Positions 1 to 8,594 of a stretch of DNA of 64,000 nt are shown here, piece by piece. The notes beneath the pieces were generated by a model that was not told the origin of the DNA, made no database searches, and saw only the letters and a list, made by a program, of their open reading frames with translations. Both the position numbers and the translations under genes were made by a program. Source of the stretch: Thalassobacillus sp. CUG 92003 (lineage in GTDB: Bacteria > Bacillota > Bacilli > Bacillales > Halobacillaceae); NCBI RefSeq assembly GCF_013618635.1, contig NZ_JABLSJ010000007.1:124001-188000 (forward strand), given 5' to 3'. Numbering within the stretch: position 1 is the first letter of the stretch; every line of letters starts with the position of its first letter.

Positions 1-127
1 GAACGACAGCGGTTGCCATGTGTTCATACGCTGCAACACCTGACGGGTGACGATGAAGAAAAAAATCCTCAAAATAATTCTCCTGATCTCCTGCTAAATT
101 TTCCTTTATATCGTATCCGACTGCCAT
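1..127 (-). CDS. N-terminal fragment of an unidentified, probably iron-regulated protein
   Basis: Only the first 42 codons lie in the window; the gene runs off the left edge. The start is taken at the ATG at 127 (protein begins MAVGYDIKENLAGD), because GAGGGAG at 134-140 is six bases from it; an in-frame ATG at 133 touches the ribosome binding site and is less likely. I do not recognise the protein: the visible part is soluble, acidic and aromatic-rich (EDFFFIV). Two strong Fur boxes lie 50-120 bases upstream with no other start nearby, so iron-dependent repression is likely and a role in iron acquisition or iron-sparing is possible. That role is inferred from context, not from homology. Confidence 0.55.
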   Translation of the reverse strand, partial: MAVGYDIKENLAGDQENYFEDFFLHRHPSGVAAYEHMATAVV

Positions 128-182
128 CGGCATCTCCCTCTTTTCAATTGAAAATTATCTTAGCACGCCTTTTGCATTTAGG

Positions 183-203
183 TGAAAATGATTCTCATTT
201 TCA
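183..203 (-). promoter_or_regulatory. Fur box (overlapping pair) upstream of the leftmost gene
   Basis: TGAAAATGATTCTCA (183-197) matches 13 of 15 positions of the Bacillus Fur consensus TGATAATNATTATCA, and TGATTCTCATTTTCA (189-203) overlaps it with 12 of 15. Together they form a perfect palindrome with 9-base arms around a 3-base centre, the usual arrangement for two overlapping Fur dimers. Confidence 0.75.
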
Positions 204-229
204 TTACGCGTTACATGATACAGTTTAAT

Positions 230-244
230 TGAGAATGATTATCA
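230..244 (-). promoter_or_regulatory. second Fur box
   Basis: TGAGAATGATTATCA matches 14 of 15 positions of the 7-1-7 Fur consensus. It lies about 27 bases beyond the first site and points, like it, to the minus-strand gene starting at 127. No convincing plus-strand gene begins on the other side. Confidence 0.72.
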
Positions 245-347
245 TAGTCAATGAATCTTGAGAACTATCCTTCGTGCGCTTGAATGTCCTGATTTGTAGG
301 TCATAAACTAGAGGGAACCGCCAATTATTAGGAAACTCAGATAGAAT

Positions 348-380
348 AAGAGAGCTGTCCAAGACGGCAGCTCTCTTTTC
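348..380. terminator. hairpin, probable terminator beyond the NERD locus
   Basis: AGAGAGCTG and CAGCTCTCT form a 9-10 base-pair stem with a short loop. The T-run (TTTT) is on the plus-strand side although no plus-strand gene precedes it; on the minus strand it is followed by TTATTCTATCT. It may mark the end of transcripts that leave the NERD gene through the repeat array. Confidence 0.5.
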
Positions 381-395
381 GTGCGTATTTTTGAG

Positions 396-626
396 TTTCA
401 GATTTTATAAGCAACTTTTTAATATTTATAAGCAACTTTCTGGATTTGTTTACGACTCAGCTGGATTTGCAGGCAACAACGATAGTAGCCGGGCGTGAGC
501 GATGCCGTGTTGACGAGTCTAGTCTGTTTCTATACGCCTTTAGTTGATTTGTAGACGAGATGCGGCATCTTCTTTGCAACATTTTCGATTTCTTGGCAAC
601 TATTCGAGATTTGCAGGCAACTCGGT
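396..626. repeat. degenerate 20-21-bp tandem repeat array, 3' side of the NERD gene
   Basis: The core GCAACT (AGTTGC on the minus strand), usually preceded by GATTTGCAG, recurs at 411, 432, 452, 473, 576, 596 and 617, with degenerate units filling the 473-576 gap at the same phase (103 bases, five periods). On the minus strand the unit reads roughly AGTTGCCTGCAAATC plus five or six variable bases. The last unit overlaps the end of the NERD coding region. There are no clustered spacers or perfect repeats, so this is not a CRISPR array. Confidence 0.8.
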
Positions 627-1589
627 CTCAGGGAAATGTAGATGGTACGTTCTGTCCTTCTTTCCGCCTGAATGTGAGGTGTTCAACCCTCTTAGCAGCC
701 GAGAAGATAAAGAAGGACTGGAAATGAGCAAAAATTCACGTGCTTCCTTATTCGAAATTGTTGCTCCAATTAATAGCCTGTAATCCAACAGCGCTGCCAC
801 ATGGCCATTTTTTGAAATCTGGCCACACTGGGGGCACGCCCATTTCCCATATAGGCGATGGCAAGATTGTGGCAGACAATGCGGGCACAACACGCCTTTT
901 ATCAAGTGACGTTCGTCGATGTGATAAGTTTCTAATATACTGCGATCAAGCGGTAAGTGCTGTGCTTTCAGGGTTGAAATGAGCTGTTCGAGTTGAGGAT
1001 CACTTATTTTAGGGAAGGCGTACTGATTGTGGAACTCGGAAATTTTAATCGGGAGGTAATCGCGGTGGACGACGTGCTCACGAAGATGGTCTGAGGAACT
1101 GCGGATGATGGTGGAAGGATGACTGATGACAACAAGCGAGAGCACAGGGATATCTAAATCCCAATTGTTGATACGCAACCACTTTTTCAATTGCATCTCT
1201 TGTCTGCGGATTTGAATGATGGGATCCGGAAACGCTTCTTCTTTTCCATCTTTGGATCGAATGAGTTGATGAAAAACCTGATCAAAATACAGTTCGCCGG
1301 ATATGTTTTTCACTTCAAGAATGAGGAGAAATGCTGGCGTTACGAGGAGACTATCAATCTGGACGTAGTGCTGGCGATCAAACAGGCGAAGGTCATGGAA
1401 AATGTAGACCTTTTCGTGCTCGAGAAAACTTAACGGATAATCGAGAGCGGTCTCCCCGGCATAACCTGCACGCGTTTTAGCAATGCTTTCCTGAATGAGG
1501 GGCTGCTGAGGATGGTCAATCGATATCCGGCGTTGCAGAGCTTCCAATTTCATGAGTTTAAGCGGTTTTTGTCGTGGCTTAACAATCAA
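600..1589 (-). CDS. NERD-domain (nuclease-related) protein
   Basis: A 329-residue protein with a nuclease-related domain, a restriction-endonuclease-like fold found in many Bacillaceae proteins of unproven function. The putative active site is visible: Glu46 (GYAGE), Asp79 and Glu92-Val-Lys94 (EVKN). A C-terminal zinc ribbon follows (Cys236/Cys239 and Cys253/Cys256). The start is TTG at 1589, giving MIVKPRQKPLKL, which matches the usual N-terminus of this family; AAAGGA lies about ten bases upstream. The gene stands alone between ilvD and the left-edge gene. It is flanked on both sides by 21-bp repeats, and its last codons (ELPANLE, stop) are one repeat unit. Nuclease activity is inferred from the fold; substrate is unknown. 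Confidence 0.85.
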   Translation of the reverse strand: MIVKPRQKPLKLMKLEALQRRISIDHPQQPLIQESIAKTRAGYAGETALDYPLSFLEHEKVYIFHDLRLFDRQHYVQIDSLLVTPAFLLILEVKNISGELYFDQVFHQLIRSKDGKEEAFPDPIIQIRRQEMQLKKWLRINNWDLDIPVLSLVVISHPSTIIRSSSDHLREHVVHRDYLPIKISEFHNQYAFPKISDPQLEQLISTLKAQHLPLDRSILETYHIDERHLIKGVLCPHCLPQSCHRLYGKWACPQCGQISKNGHVAALLDYRLLIGATISNKEAREFLLISSPSLSSRLLRGLNTSHSGGKKDRTYHLHFPETELPANLE

Positions 1590-1611
1590 GGCGTCACATT
1601 CCTTTCTAATT

Positions 1612-1737
1612 TAAAATCAACTGTTGGACGATTCCAAGCGACTTTTCTACATTTGCAGGCAACTTTCCGCCATTACGGGTCAACCTCAACTCGTTTCCAA
1701 GCAACTTTGCTCGATTTGCAGTCAACTCCTTTCTTTC
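1612..1737. repeat. 21-bp tandem repeat array, 5' side of the NERD gene
   Basis: Six units with exact 21-base spacing: the core (GCAACT, TCAACT, GCGACT, TCAACC) starts at 1617, 1638, 1659, 1680, 1701 and 1722. The third, fifth and sixth units carry the fuller form with TTTGCAG or TTTCCAA before the core. Same unit and orientation as the array on the other side of the gene. Confidence 0.82.
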
Positions 1738-1784
1738 ACCTTAAATATTCTACGAATGCGCACCCCCTTCCTTCTCAGAACAAA

Positions 1785-1900
1785 GGCGCAAGCGCCCCGG
1801 GAGCTCCAACACGCATAAGCAAAACACCAGGAGGAAGGTGGTCTTTCCTTCCGCAGGGTGGGTTGCTTATGTCGCGAGGAGCTGGGCGCTGGAGCCGGAC
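1785..1900. repeat. Bacillaceae intergenic palindromic element (GCGCAAGCGCC...GGCGCTGGAGC type), copy A
   Basis: Starts GGCGCAAGCGCC (1785-1796) and ends GGGCGCTGGAGC (1884-1895), with an inner inverted pair GCATAAGCAA / TTGCTTATG. Other copies lie at 17.1 kb and 53.9 kb. Elements with these ends are scattered between genes in many Bacillaceae. No coding potential; likely folds into a long hairpin. The remainder of the 1738-1956 gap holds nothing else I can identify. Confidence 0.65.
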
Positions 1901-1956
1901 GTGGCTTATGAGGTATGTGTTATCCACAATGTCCAAATTTTATAGTTCCCAAGCAA

Positions 1957-1989
1957 CAAAAAAGAGCCAGCTCATAAACAGCTGGCTCC
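1957..1989 (-). terminator. rho-independent terminator of ilvD
   Basis: On the minus strand GGGAGCCAGC and GCTGGCTC pair around a short loop and are followed by TTTTTTG. It lies directly after the ilvD stop. Confidence 0.9.
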
Positions 1990-1996
1990 CGTTCAC

Positions 1997-3700
1997 TTAT
2001 TCTAAGTTTTTATCCGTTACAGCACCTTTGGCTGATGAGGAGACGAGATGGGCATATTTCGCAAGCACCCCTGTCTTATGCTTGAGTTCAGGCTGGACCC
2101 ATTCACGGGTTCGCCGTTCAAATTCTTCATCACTGACTGCAAAATTGATTTGCTGGGTTTCGCTGTCAATTGTAATCGTATCGCCTTCTTTTAATAACCC
2201 GATTGGACCACCTACATGGGCTTCAGGGGCCACATGTCCGATGACAAATCCGTGTGAGCCGCCGGAGAAACGCCCGTCAGTCAATAGGGCGACTTTCCCG
2301 CCTAAGCCACGGCCGACGATCATGGCGGTGATGGAGAGCATTTCCGGCATACCGGGACCACCTTTTGGCCCTACATGACGGACGACAAGAACGTCTCCTT
2401 CTTGAATTTCGTTATCCATGATCGCTCTCGTAGCATCGGCTTCACTATCGTAAACACGCGCTGGCCCTTCAAATCGGCTGATGGTCTGCCCGGACATTTT
2501 AGCGACCGCTCCCTCAGGGGCAAGGTTCCCACGCAGGACGACTAAGGGTCCGTTTGGTTTGATGGGATCGTCCAAGGAGCGGATGATATCTTGTCCCTCT
2601 TTCAACGAAGGCGCATCGCCCAAGTTTTCTGCTATCGTCTTACCTGTAACAGTGAGGCAGTCTCCATGAAGAAGGTCATGCTCATGGAGTAATTTCATGA
2701 CGCCTGGCACACCGCCGATTTCAAATAAATCCTGCATGACATATTTTCCACTCGGCTTCAAATCGGCAATGTGAGGAACACGCTGACGCACCACTTCAAA
2801 ATCATCCAAGCTCAACTCTACGTCTGCGGAGTGAGCCATAGCCGTCAAGTGCAGCAAAGCATTAGTTGACCCGCCGAGGGCCATCACAACGGTAATGGCA
2901 TTTTCGAATGCCTTTTTCGTCATGATGTCGCGGGGATAAATGCCTTGTTCGAGCAAATTGATAACCATTTCTCCGGCCTGGCGGCATTCTGATTGTTTAT
3001 AATCATTGACTGCCGGCGTTGAAGAGGAGCCGGGGATACTCAAGCCCAACGCTTCAACTGCTGCTGCCATGGTGTTTGCCGTATACATACCGCCGCAGGC
3101 TCCAGCTCCGGGGCAGGCATTGCATTCTACTTGATGGAGTTCTTCATCATTGATGATCCCTTGTTGATATTGACCGACTGCTTCAAATGACGAAACGATA
3201 TCGATATCCTTTCCATTCAATTTACCTGGTTGAATAGTTCCGCCGTAAACATAGACGGAAGGAATATTCATGCGTCCGATGGCCATCACACAAGCCGGGG
3301 TCGTTTTATCGCAGCCGCCAATAGCCACCACGCCATCTAACCGTTCGGCATTCGTGACTGTTTCAATCGAATCGGCAATCACTTCACGACTCGGAAGCGA
3401 ATAGTGCATGCCTTCGTGCCCCATCGCAATACCATCAGAAACTGTAATTGTATTAAAAATCATGGGAGCTCCGCCGTTATCAGCTGCTCCTCCTTTAGCG
3501 TCTCGAGCTAGCTGATCAATGTGGACATTACATGGTGTCACTTCACTCCATGTACTTGCCACTCCAATCATCGGCTTTTTAAAATCTTCATCTTCAAATC
3601 CCACAGCCCGAAGCATCGATCGATTCGGGACACGGTTTGGATCGTCACTTATAACTTTACTGCGAATGCGTAGATCCTGTTTATCTGCCAATTGACTCAT
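1997..3700 (-). CDS. ilvD: dihydroxy-acid dehydratase
   Basis: Converts 2,3-dihydroxy-3-methylbutanoate (or the methylpentanoate) to the 2-keto acid, the step before transamination in valine and isoleucine synthesis, in the cytoplasm. The 567-residue length fits the family. The three cysteines expected to bind the iron-sulfur cluster are seen: Cys57 (TPCNVH), Cys130 ([11 protein letters not shown]) and Cys202 ([15 protein letters not shown]). The ATG at 3700 is chosen as start; a TTG three codons upstream is possible, and the ribosome binding site (GGGAAGG) is unusually close to the ATG, so the exact start is uncertain. Monocistronic, with its own terminator. A CodY-like box about 80 bases upstream suggests repression when branched-chain amino acids are plentiful. 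Confidence 0.97.
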   Translation of the reverse strand: MSQLADKQDLRIRSKVISDDPNRVPNRSMLRAVGFEDEDFKKPMIGVASTWSEVTPCNVHIDQLARDAKGGAADNGGAPMIFNTITVSDGIAMGHEGMHYSLPSREVIADSIETVTNAERLDGVVAIGGCDKTTPACVMAIGRMNIPSVYVYGGTIQPGKLNGKDIDIVSSFEAVGQYQQGIINDEELHQVECNACPGAGACGGMYTANTMAAAVEALGLSIPGSSSTPAVNDYKQSECRQAGEMVINLLEQGIYPRDIMTKKAFENAITVVMALGGSTNALLHLTAMAHSADVELSLDDFEVVRQRVPHIADLKPSGKYVMQDLFEIGGVPGVMKLLHEHDLLHGDCLTVTGKTIAENLGDAPSLKEGQDIIRSLDDPIKPNGPLVVLRGNLAPEGAVAKMSGQTISRFEGPARVYDSEADATRAIMDNEIQEGDVLVVRHVGPKGGPGMPEMLSITAMIVGRGLGGKVALLTDGRFSGGSHGFVIGHVAPEAHVGGPIGLLKEGDTITIDSETQQINFAVSDEEFERRTREWVQPELKHKTGVLAKYAHLVSSSAKGAVTDKNLE

Positions 3701-3779
3701 CCTTCCCAAGGAGGTTGTTGAATTGATTCATTTTGACTACTTACAATGATGATACTAATTTGCAAGACGCTTCGCAATC

Positions 3780-3794
3780 AATATTCAGAAAATA
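3780..3794 (-). promoter_or_regulatory. candidate CodY box upstream of ilvD
   Basis: AATATTCAGAAAATA matches 13 of 15 positions of the CodY consensus AATTTTCWGAAAATT. CodY is the known repressor of ilv genes in Bacillus, so position and target agree. Confidence 0.6.
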
Positions 3795-3845
3795 ACAATA
3801 TTTTACTAGATTAAAGCGTCCTTTCGTTAAAGCATACGCATTTAG

Positions 3846-3874
3846 AAAAAAGCAGCCGGAACGACTGCTTTTTT
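3846..3874 (-). terminator. terminator of ugd
   Basis: AAAAAAGCAG and CTGCTTTTTT form a stem around a 9-base loop directly after the ugd stop; U-rich on either strand. Confidence 0.88.
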
Positions 3875-3877
3875 CGC

Positions 3878-5191
3878 TTATTCTTTTTGGTTGACGGTCG
3901 GGCGGCCAATGGAATGGTATTCCAAGTCTGCTTGATTCGCGTCAGCCAGGGAATAGCAATTCCTCCCATCAAAGATAACCGGCTGTTTTAGTAAACGGCT
4001 GTAATTTTCGATCGAATAGTCTTTGAATTCCGGCCAATCCGTCATGATCACGACAAAATCTTTATCAGCTAGTGCCTCTTCGATTGAATCATGATAGATG
4101 GTTGCGCCAGGCAAATAGACTTTGGCATTCTCACTGGCTATCGGATCATAAGCGTGCACTTCCGCGCCTGCATCCACTAATTCCCGAACTACTTTGATGG
4201 ACGGCGCATCACGCATATCATCGGTGTTCGGTTTGAAAGCCAGTCCCAACACAGCTATCTTTTTCGTCGTCAAATCAGTAAAACGATGTTTGATCTTATC
4301 GACGATGATCCGCTGCTGTTTATCATTCGTCTCAATGACACTTTGAATGATCGGCATGTTGACGCCGACATTTCTTCCAATGGAAAGTAGGGCCTGGGTA
4401 TCTTTAGGGAAACAAGAGCCACCATAACCTACACCGGCATTCAAGAACTTGTTGCCAATCCGTTGATCCATGCCCATGCCTTCCGCCACGTTCTCAATGT
4501 TTGCCCCAAGTTGTTCACAGACGTTACTCAATTCATTGATAAAGCTGATTTTCGTTGCCAGAAAGGCATTGGAAGCATATTTGATCATTTCAGCGCTACG
4601 TAAGTCTGTTTTGACAATCGTCATATCAAAACCTTGATAGATACGAGCTACAGTAGCAAGCGTCTCATCATCTTCTGCCCCGATAATGATCCGATCGCCA
4701 TTGAAGGTGTCATAAATAGCCGAGCCTTCACGCAGGAATTCAGGGTTCGATGCTACCGTCACCTGGACGTCGTTTACAACGTTTTCCCGGATGACTTTGG
4801 CGACATACTCATTCGTCCCCACCGGCACGGTACTTTTCGTCACGACCACCGTATCGTTTTGCAACGATTGCGCAATACTGCGGCAAGCCTTTTCTAAATA
4901 TTGCAAGTCTGCAGAACCATCTTTTGACTGCGGCGTGCCGACTGCGATCACCACAACCTCTGCATCTTTCACACCTGAAGCATAATCAGAAGTAAAATAT
5001 AAACGGCCAGCCTTAATGTTTTTTTTCATTAATTCATCGAGTCCAGGTTCATAAATGGGCGAATGGCCTTTTTTCATCGATTCGATTTTTTTTTCATCAA
5101 TATCGATACAGGTAACCTGATGACCGACATCGGTCAGACACACACCGGTCACCAAACCGACATAGCCTGTGCCAATTACAGATATTTTCAT
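3878..5191 (-). CDS. ugd: UDP-glucose 6-dehydrogenase
   Basis: Oxidises UDP-glucose to UDP-glucuronate with two NAD+, supplying uronic acid for teichuronic acid or capsule. The 437 residues show the N-terminal Rossmann motif GTGYVGLVTG (residues 7-16), the central helical dimer domain, and the catalytic cysteine in YGGSCFPKDTQAL near residue 260, followed by the C-terminal UDP-binding domain (GLAFKPNTDDMRDAPS). It is the second gene after gtaB, 12 bases downstream, so the pair makes UDP-glucose and then UDP-glucuronate. B. subtilis TuaD and Ugd are both this family; the TuaC-like glycosyltransferase upstream favours a teichuronic-acid-type role, but that is inference. Confidence 0.95.
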   Translation of the reverse strand: MKISVIGTGYVGLVTGVCLTDVGHQVTCIDIDEKKIESMKKGHSPIYEPGLDELMKKNIKAGRLYFTSDYASGVKDAEVVVIAVGTPQSKDGSADLQYLEKACRSIAQSLQNDTVVVTKSTVPVGTNEYVAKVIRENVVNDVQVTVASNPEFLREGSAIYDTFNGDRIIIGAEDDETLATVARIYQGFDMTIVKTDLRSAEMIKYASNAFLATKISFINELSNVCEQLGANIENVAEGMGMDQRIGNKFLNAGVGYGGSCFPKDTQALLSIGRNVGVNMPIIQSVIETNDKQQRIIVDKIKHRFTDLTTKKIAVLGLAFKPNTDDMRDAPSIKVVRELVDAGAEVHAYDPIASENAKVYLPGATIYHDSIEEALADKDFVVIMTDWPEFKDYSIENYSRLLKQPVIFDGRNCYSLADANQADLEYHSIGRPTVNQKE

Positions 5192-5203
5192 GGTTTCACC
5201 AAC

Positions 5204-6088
5204 TTAATTGTTAATTTTTTTAAGTTTGCGTTCAAGCAGGGCTTCAATATCCTCTTTTAAATCCGAACGGTTCAATGCAAAGTCGATCGTTGCATCAATA
5301 AACCCGAGCTTGTTTCCTATGTCATAACGGGCCCCTTTGAATTTGTAAGCCCACACCGGTTGTTTTGTATTCAAAATTTTGATCGCATCGGTTAGCTGGA
5401 TCTCATTTCCTTTTCCAGGCGGAAGAGTTTCCAATATCTCAAATACTTCCGGCGTCATGACGTAACGGCCCATAATCGCAAAATTTGAAGGTGCTTCTTC
5501 CTTACTCGGCTTTTCAACGAGATCAGACACTTGAATCATATCAGAGTCTACTTGGGCTCCGTCGACCGGGCTGATGACCCCATAACTTGACACTAATTCC
5601 TCAGGCACTTCTTGCACACCAATAATGGAGGCATCTTTTTCATCATAAGCCTTGATCAACTGACCTAAGCAAGGGTCATCGGATTGCACAATATCATCAC
5701 CGAGCAGAATGGCAAATGGTTCATTACCTATAAATCGACTGGCACAAAGAATGGCATGCCCCAGCCCTTTTGGTTCTTTTTGGCGGATATAGTGTATGTT
5801 GGCAAGATCTGAAATAGCCTGCACTTCTTTTAGCATCTCATGTTTTTCTTTTTCGGCCAGTTTTTCTTCTAATTCATAGGATTTATCAAAGTGGTCCTCT
5901 ATGGCACGTTTGCCTCGTCCTGACACAATAATGATATCTTCAATCCCGGAGGCTACCGCTTCTTCTACAATGTATTGGATGGTCGGTTTATCCACGATCG
6001 GCAACATTTCTTTAGGTTGAGCTTTCGTGGCCGGCAAAAATCGCGTTCCCAGGCCGGCAGCGGGGATAATAGCTTTACGTACCTTCAT
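5204..6088 (-). CDS. gtaB: UTP-glucose-1-phosphate uridylyltransferase
   Basis: Makes UDP-glucose from UTP and glucose-1-phosphate. The 294-residue length and the N-terminal signature [18 protein letters not shown], with Lys and Arg nucleotide-binding residues, are typical of bacterial GalU/GtaB; GDDIVQ and [11 protein letters not shown] are further family motifs. The ATG at 6088 has GGAGTGGAAGT in front. It feeds the following ugd gene and probably also glycolipid and teichoic acid glucosylation. A 128-base gap separates it from the glycosyltransferase pair upstream, so it may have its own promoter. Confidence 0.96.
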   Translation of the reverse strand: MKVRKAIIPAAGLGTRFLPATKAQPKEMLPIVDKPTIQYIVEEAVASGIEDIIIVSGRGKRAIEDHFDKSYELEEKLAEKEKHEMLKEVQAISDLANIHYIRQKEPKGLGHAILCASRFIGNEPFAILLGDDIVQSDDPCLGQLIKAYDEKDASIIGVQEVPEELVSSYGVISPVDGAQVDSDMIQVSDLVEKPSKEEAPSNFAIMGRYVMTPEVFEILETLPPGKGNEIQLTDAIKILNTKQPVWAYKFKGARYDIGNKLGFIDATIDFALNRSDLKEDIEALLERKLKKINN

Positions 6089-6216
6089 ACTTCCACTCCT
6101 TCATCTAGATTCTATGTAATCGTATCCTGTTACAGTTTATCATAATTTGAGAGCAATACATCAATTCGCACTTGGAAAATCAACAATCGATTTTGCAGTA
6201 ATTGGCTTTCCCTCAT

Positions 6217-6690
6217 TCAGTAGATACTCCCCCCGTATACGGCTTTAGGATAGACTTGCTTCATCGTTTCCCATTGGACGATAAACAAATCGGCAATCGG
6301 ATAAACAATTTTACCCGCCAATGTCGGACTGGAGGATTTGGCAAAACTTTCGATGAAAATGACCTTCTTCCGGAATAACTTTGCGATATAGCACATCGGT
6401 ACCGCTGTGTGTACACCAGTCGTAATCACCACATCCGGACGTTCACGCAAAAATATCACCAACGACTTGATGATATTATACGAGAACTTAAATACATAGC
6501 GAATGGGATAATTACGCGCGCCATAGACGAGCAACGAAGCAGGGTGCTGGTCTTTTAGTTGTTTCGTGATTTCGGATTTTTCAGTTACGAGATGGTAGTC
6601 ATACATTTCAAATAGTGGTTTGAGTTGCAAGAGTTGAGTCAGATGCCCCCCGATGGAGGAAATCAATAATAACTTTTTATCTGTTTTCAT
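6217..6690 (-). CDS. Alg14/PssD-like glycosyltransferase subunit
   Basis: A 157-residue protein of the Alg14/PssD/Cps14F group, the membrane-anchoring and acceptor-binding half of a two-part GT-B glycosyltransferase. Seen: the N-terminal SSIGGHLTQLL motif (residues 11-21), TTGVHTAVP, and an ending of DLFIVQWETMKQVYPKAVYGG, all typical of the group. The donor-binding Alg13/PssE-like partner, usually the next gene, is absent here. It follows the GT4 gene by 15 bases and so is probably co-transcribed with it, which points to envelope or exopolysaccharide synthesis. The exact sugar is unknown. Confidence 0.82.
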   Translation of the reverse strand: MKTDKKLLLISSIGGHLTQLLQLKPLFEMYDYHLVTEKSEITKQLKDQHPASLLVYGARNYPIRYVFKFSYNIIKSLVIFLRERPDVVITTGVHTAVPMCYIAKLFRKKVIFIESFAKSSSPTLAGKIVYPIADLFIVQWETMKQVYPKAVYGGSIY

Positions 6691-6705
6691 CCGAATTCGC
6701 TCCGT

Positions 6706-7791
6706 TCATTGGTAAATCTCGGTTAAACGGGTAATGAGGTGTTCCATATCGTTCTTCTGTGCCAGCTTTTCACCTTTTTGTCTATAGGCACTTCTCATGG
6801 CTGGATCCTTTATCATCTCTGCCATAGCGGCTCTTAACGATTCGGTATCCCGAGGCGTAACCAAGCGGCCAGTGCCTTCACTCAACAAGTATGATAACCC
6901 GCCAACATCACTGCCGATGACCGGCGTCCCGCAAGACATGGCTTCAACAGCGACCAATCCGAACCCTTCGATATAGGATGGTAGGACAAATACGTCAACC
7001 GCTGCCATCCATTCGGCTACTTGCCGTTGATTCATCGGTCCGTGAATCTTTACATCGTGCACCTCATGATCCTGAACATACTGTTTCATCTCTTGTAAAA
7101 ATTCGGGTTGTTTAGGCGAGCCGATAAAATGAAGCTCAGATTCAGGATGGTGCTGTTTCACTTGTTTGAAAGCCGCTAATAACTCCATAAGGCCCTTTTC
7201 TTTGATATAATTTCCCACAAATAAAAAGCGGAAACGGTCATGGGCAAGATTAAGGTCTTCCTGAGCTGCCTGTTTCTCCTTAGCTTGAAACACCTCTCTA
7301 TCGACCCCCATACTCATCACGGAGACTTTAGCTTCATCCACTTGAAATCGTTGAATCATATCACGCTTCAAGCCTTCGCCTACCGCAATGATTTCATCCG
7401 CCTTATGAAGGATCTTTTTCGTCTGCTTAAAGAAAAAAGGACCTTTGTTCGGCATTTTATCAATGTCCCCGCCATGCGCTGTCACCACGAGCTTGGTCCC
7501 GAACAACGATTTGAACCACAAAGCGAGGAAGCCGCTCGGAAAGACGTAATGCGCGTGTATGACATCATAGGATTTCCCTTTCATGATCAGGATGCGCACA
7601 GTTTTCAACAACCAAAGCAGGTACTTCTTCACCACATGAACCTTACTCATCCTCGGGTCATGTATAGCGGCGACATCGACATCAAACTGGCGCTCGCGCA
7701 ATTTTTCCACTTGATTTTTTACGAAAATTCCAAAGGTCGTATGGCGCTTCCCTGGATACATGTTTGATACAACAAGCATTTTCTTGTTCAT
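6706..7791 (-). CDS. GT4-family glycosyltransferase, TuaC-like
   Basis: A 361-residue GT-B fold retaining glycosyltransferase. The acceptor half begins VVSNMYPGKRHTTFGIFV and contains HAHYVFPSG, a stretch close to the teichuronic acid enzyme TuaC. The donor half has FVGNYIKEKGL and the GT4 E-x7-E signature in EGFGLVAVE followed by CGTPVIGSDVGG. It sits at the head of a polysaccharide block with the Alg14-like gene, gtaB and ugd. The ATG at 7791 is preceded by GGTGG. TuaC identity is a guess based on motif similarity; the family is certain. Confidence 0.87.
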   Translation of the reverse strand: MNKKMLVVSNMYPGKRHTTFGIFVKNQVEKLRERQFDVDVAAIHDPRMSKVHVVKKYLLWLLKTVRILIMKGKSYDVIHAHYVFPSGFLALWFKSLFGTKLVVTAHGGDIDKMPNKGPFFFKQTKKILHKADEIIAVGEGLKRDMIQRFQVDEAKVSVMSMGVDREVFQAKEKQAAQEDLNLAHDRFRFLFVGNYIKEKGLMELLAAFKQVKQHHPESELHFIGSPKQPEFLQEMKQYVQDHEVHDVKIHGPMNQRQVAEWMAAVDVFVLPSYIEGFGLVAVEAMSCGTPVIGSDVGGLSYLLSEGTGRLVTPRDTESLRAAMAEMIKDPAMRSAYRQKGEKLAQKNDMEHLITRLTEIYQ

Positions 7792-8021
7792 TTTACCACC
7801 ATCACTATTAGATTTCTTGACGCTAAAGGCTGAGTGGAATAACTCTGATAAGGGTCATCCCAATATGGTTCGTGTGCCCCTTAAGCTTTATGTGGGACTT
7901 CGCTACCGGGAATCTCATATTCTACTTCCCATTCCCGCCACTCTTTAAAACCAGTACGATAAAACTGCGCCGTTTTCCTTTTGTACAAAGAACCCCTTTT
8001 AAAAAACCAAGAGCGTCACTT

Positions 8022-8594
8022 CTACAAATGTTCGATGCAGTTATACAAATCTATGCACCACTTCTCGTCTCTGAAGCACACTTTCGAGAGAGACGTGTTG
8101 TCTAAAGACAATTCAGAGGGTTGATCCGGAGCCAATTCACTTAACAATTTCCGCAAAAAAGAACCGTGACTGACAATCAAAATGTTCTGGTTGCCATGGT
8201 GCTTATGTATCTCTTCAATAATGGAGAGCCCTCTTGCAATGACGCTCGCTCGTTTTTCTACTCCGAGCTCTTCATCTCGCCATGTTTCCCCCCATGCCTT
8301 TATTCTTTCTTCTTCGGTTGTGCCTTCAATTTTGCCTCCATCGACTTCACGCAACCGACGATCCAGCTTAAGTGTCAGTCCCTTGCTATGGTAAGCAATC
8401 CATTCAGCTGTTTCTTGAGCTCGTTGCAAGTCACTGCTGTATATCACGTCCCACTCCTCATGGCTAAGCCGCTTCGCCAATTTTTCTGCCTGGCGCCGCC
8501 CTTCTTCATTCAAAGGTATGTCTGATGTGCCTTGTGCTCGTCCCTCCTTGTTCCAGGCTGTGCTGCCGTGCCGAATTAATCCCAGTCTTGTCAT
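8022..8594 (-). CDS. histidine phosphatase superfamily (phosphoglycerate mutase-like) protein
   Basis: A 190-residue cytoplasmic protein with the RHG phosphohistidine motif LIRHGSTAWN near residue 6, an SSDLQRAQETAE block, and the second catalytic histidine in IVSHGSFLRKLL. This is the 2H-phosphatase fold of cofactor-dependent phosphoglycerate mutases, but small size and solitary position suggest a phosphatase (PhoE/YhfR-like) rather than a glycolytic mutase; glycolysis here uses the unrelated GpmI at 42.3 kb. The ATG at 8594 is chosen over an upstream in-frame start because AAGGAGG lies eight bases before it. Substrate unknown. Confidence 0.88.
   Translation of the reverse strand: MTRLGLIRHGSTAWNKEGRAQGTSDIPLNEEGRRQAEKLAKRLSHEEWDVIYSSDLQRAQETAEWIAYHSKGLTLKLDRRLREVDGGKIEGTTEEERIKAWGETWRDEELGVEKRASVIARGLSIIEEIHKHHGNQNILIVSHGSFLRKLLSELAPDQPSELSLDNTSLSKVCFRDEKWCIDLYNCIEHL

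Noticed and set aside
396-626. CRISPR array beside the NERD gene
   Set aside because: Units are short, degenerate and contiguous, without equal spacers; no cas genes nearby.
1512-2378. 288-codon open frame antisense to ilvD
   Set aside because: Entirely opposite a well-supported enzyme gene, no ribosome binding site, and composition typical of a shadow frame.
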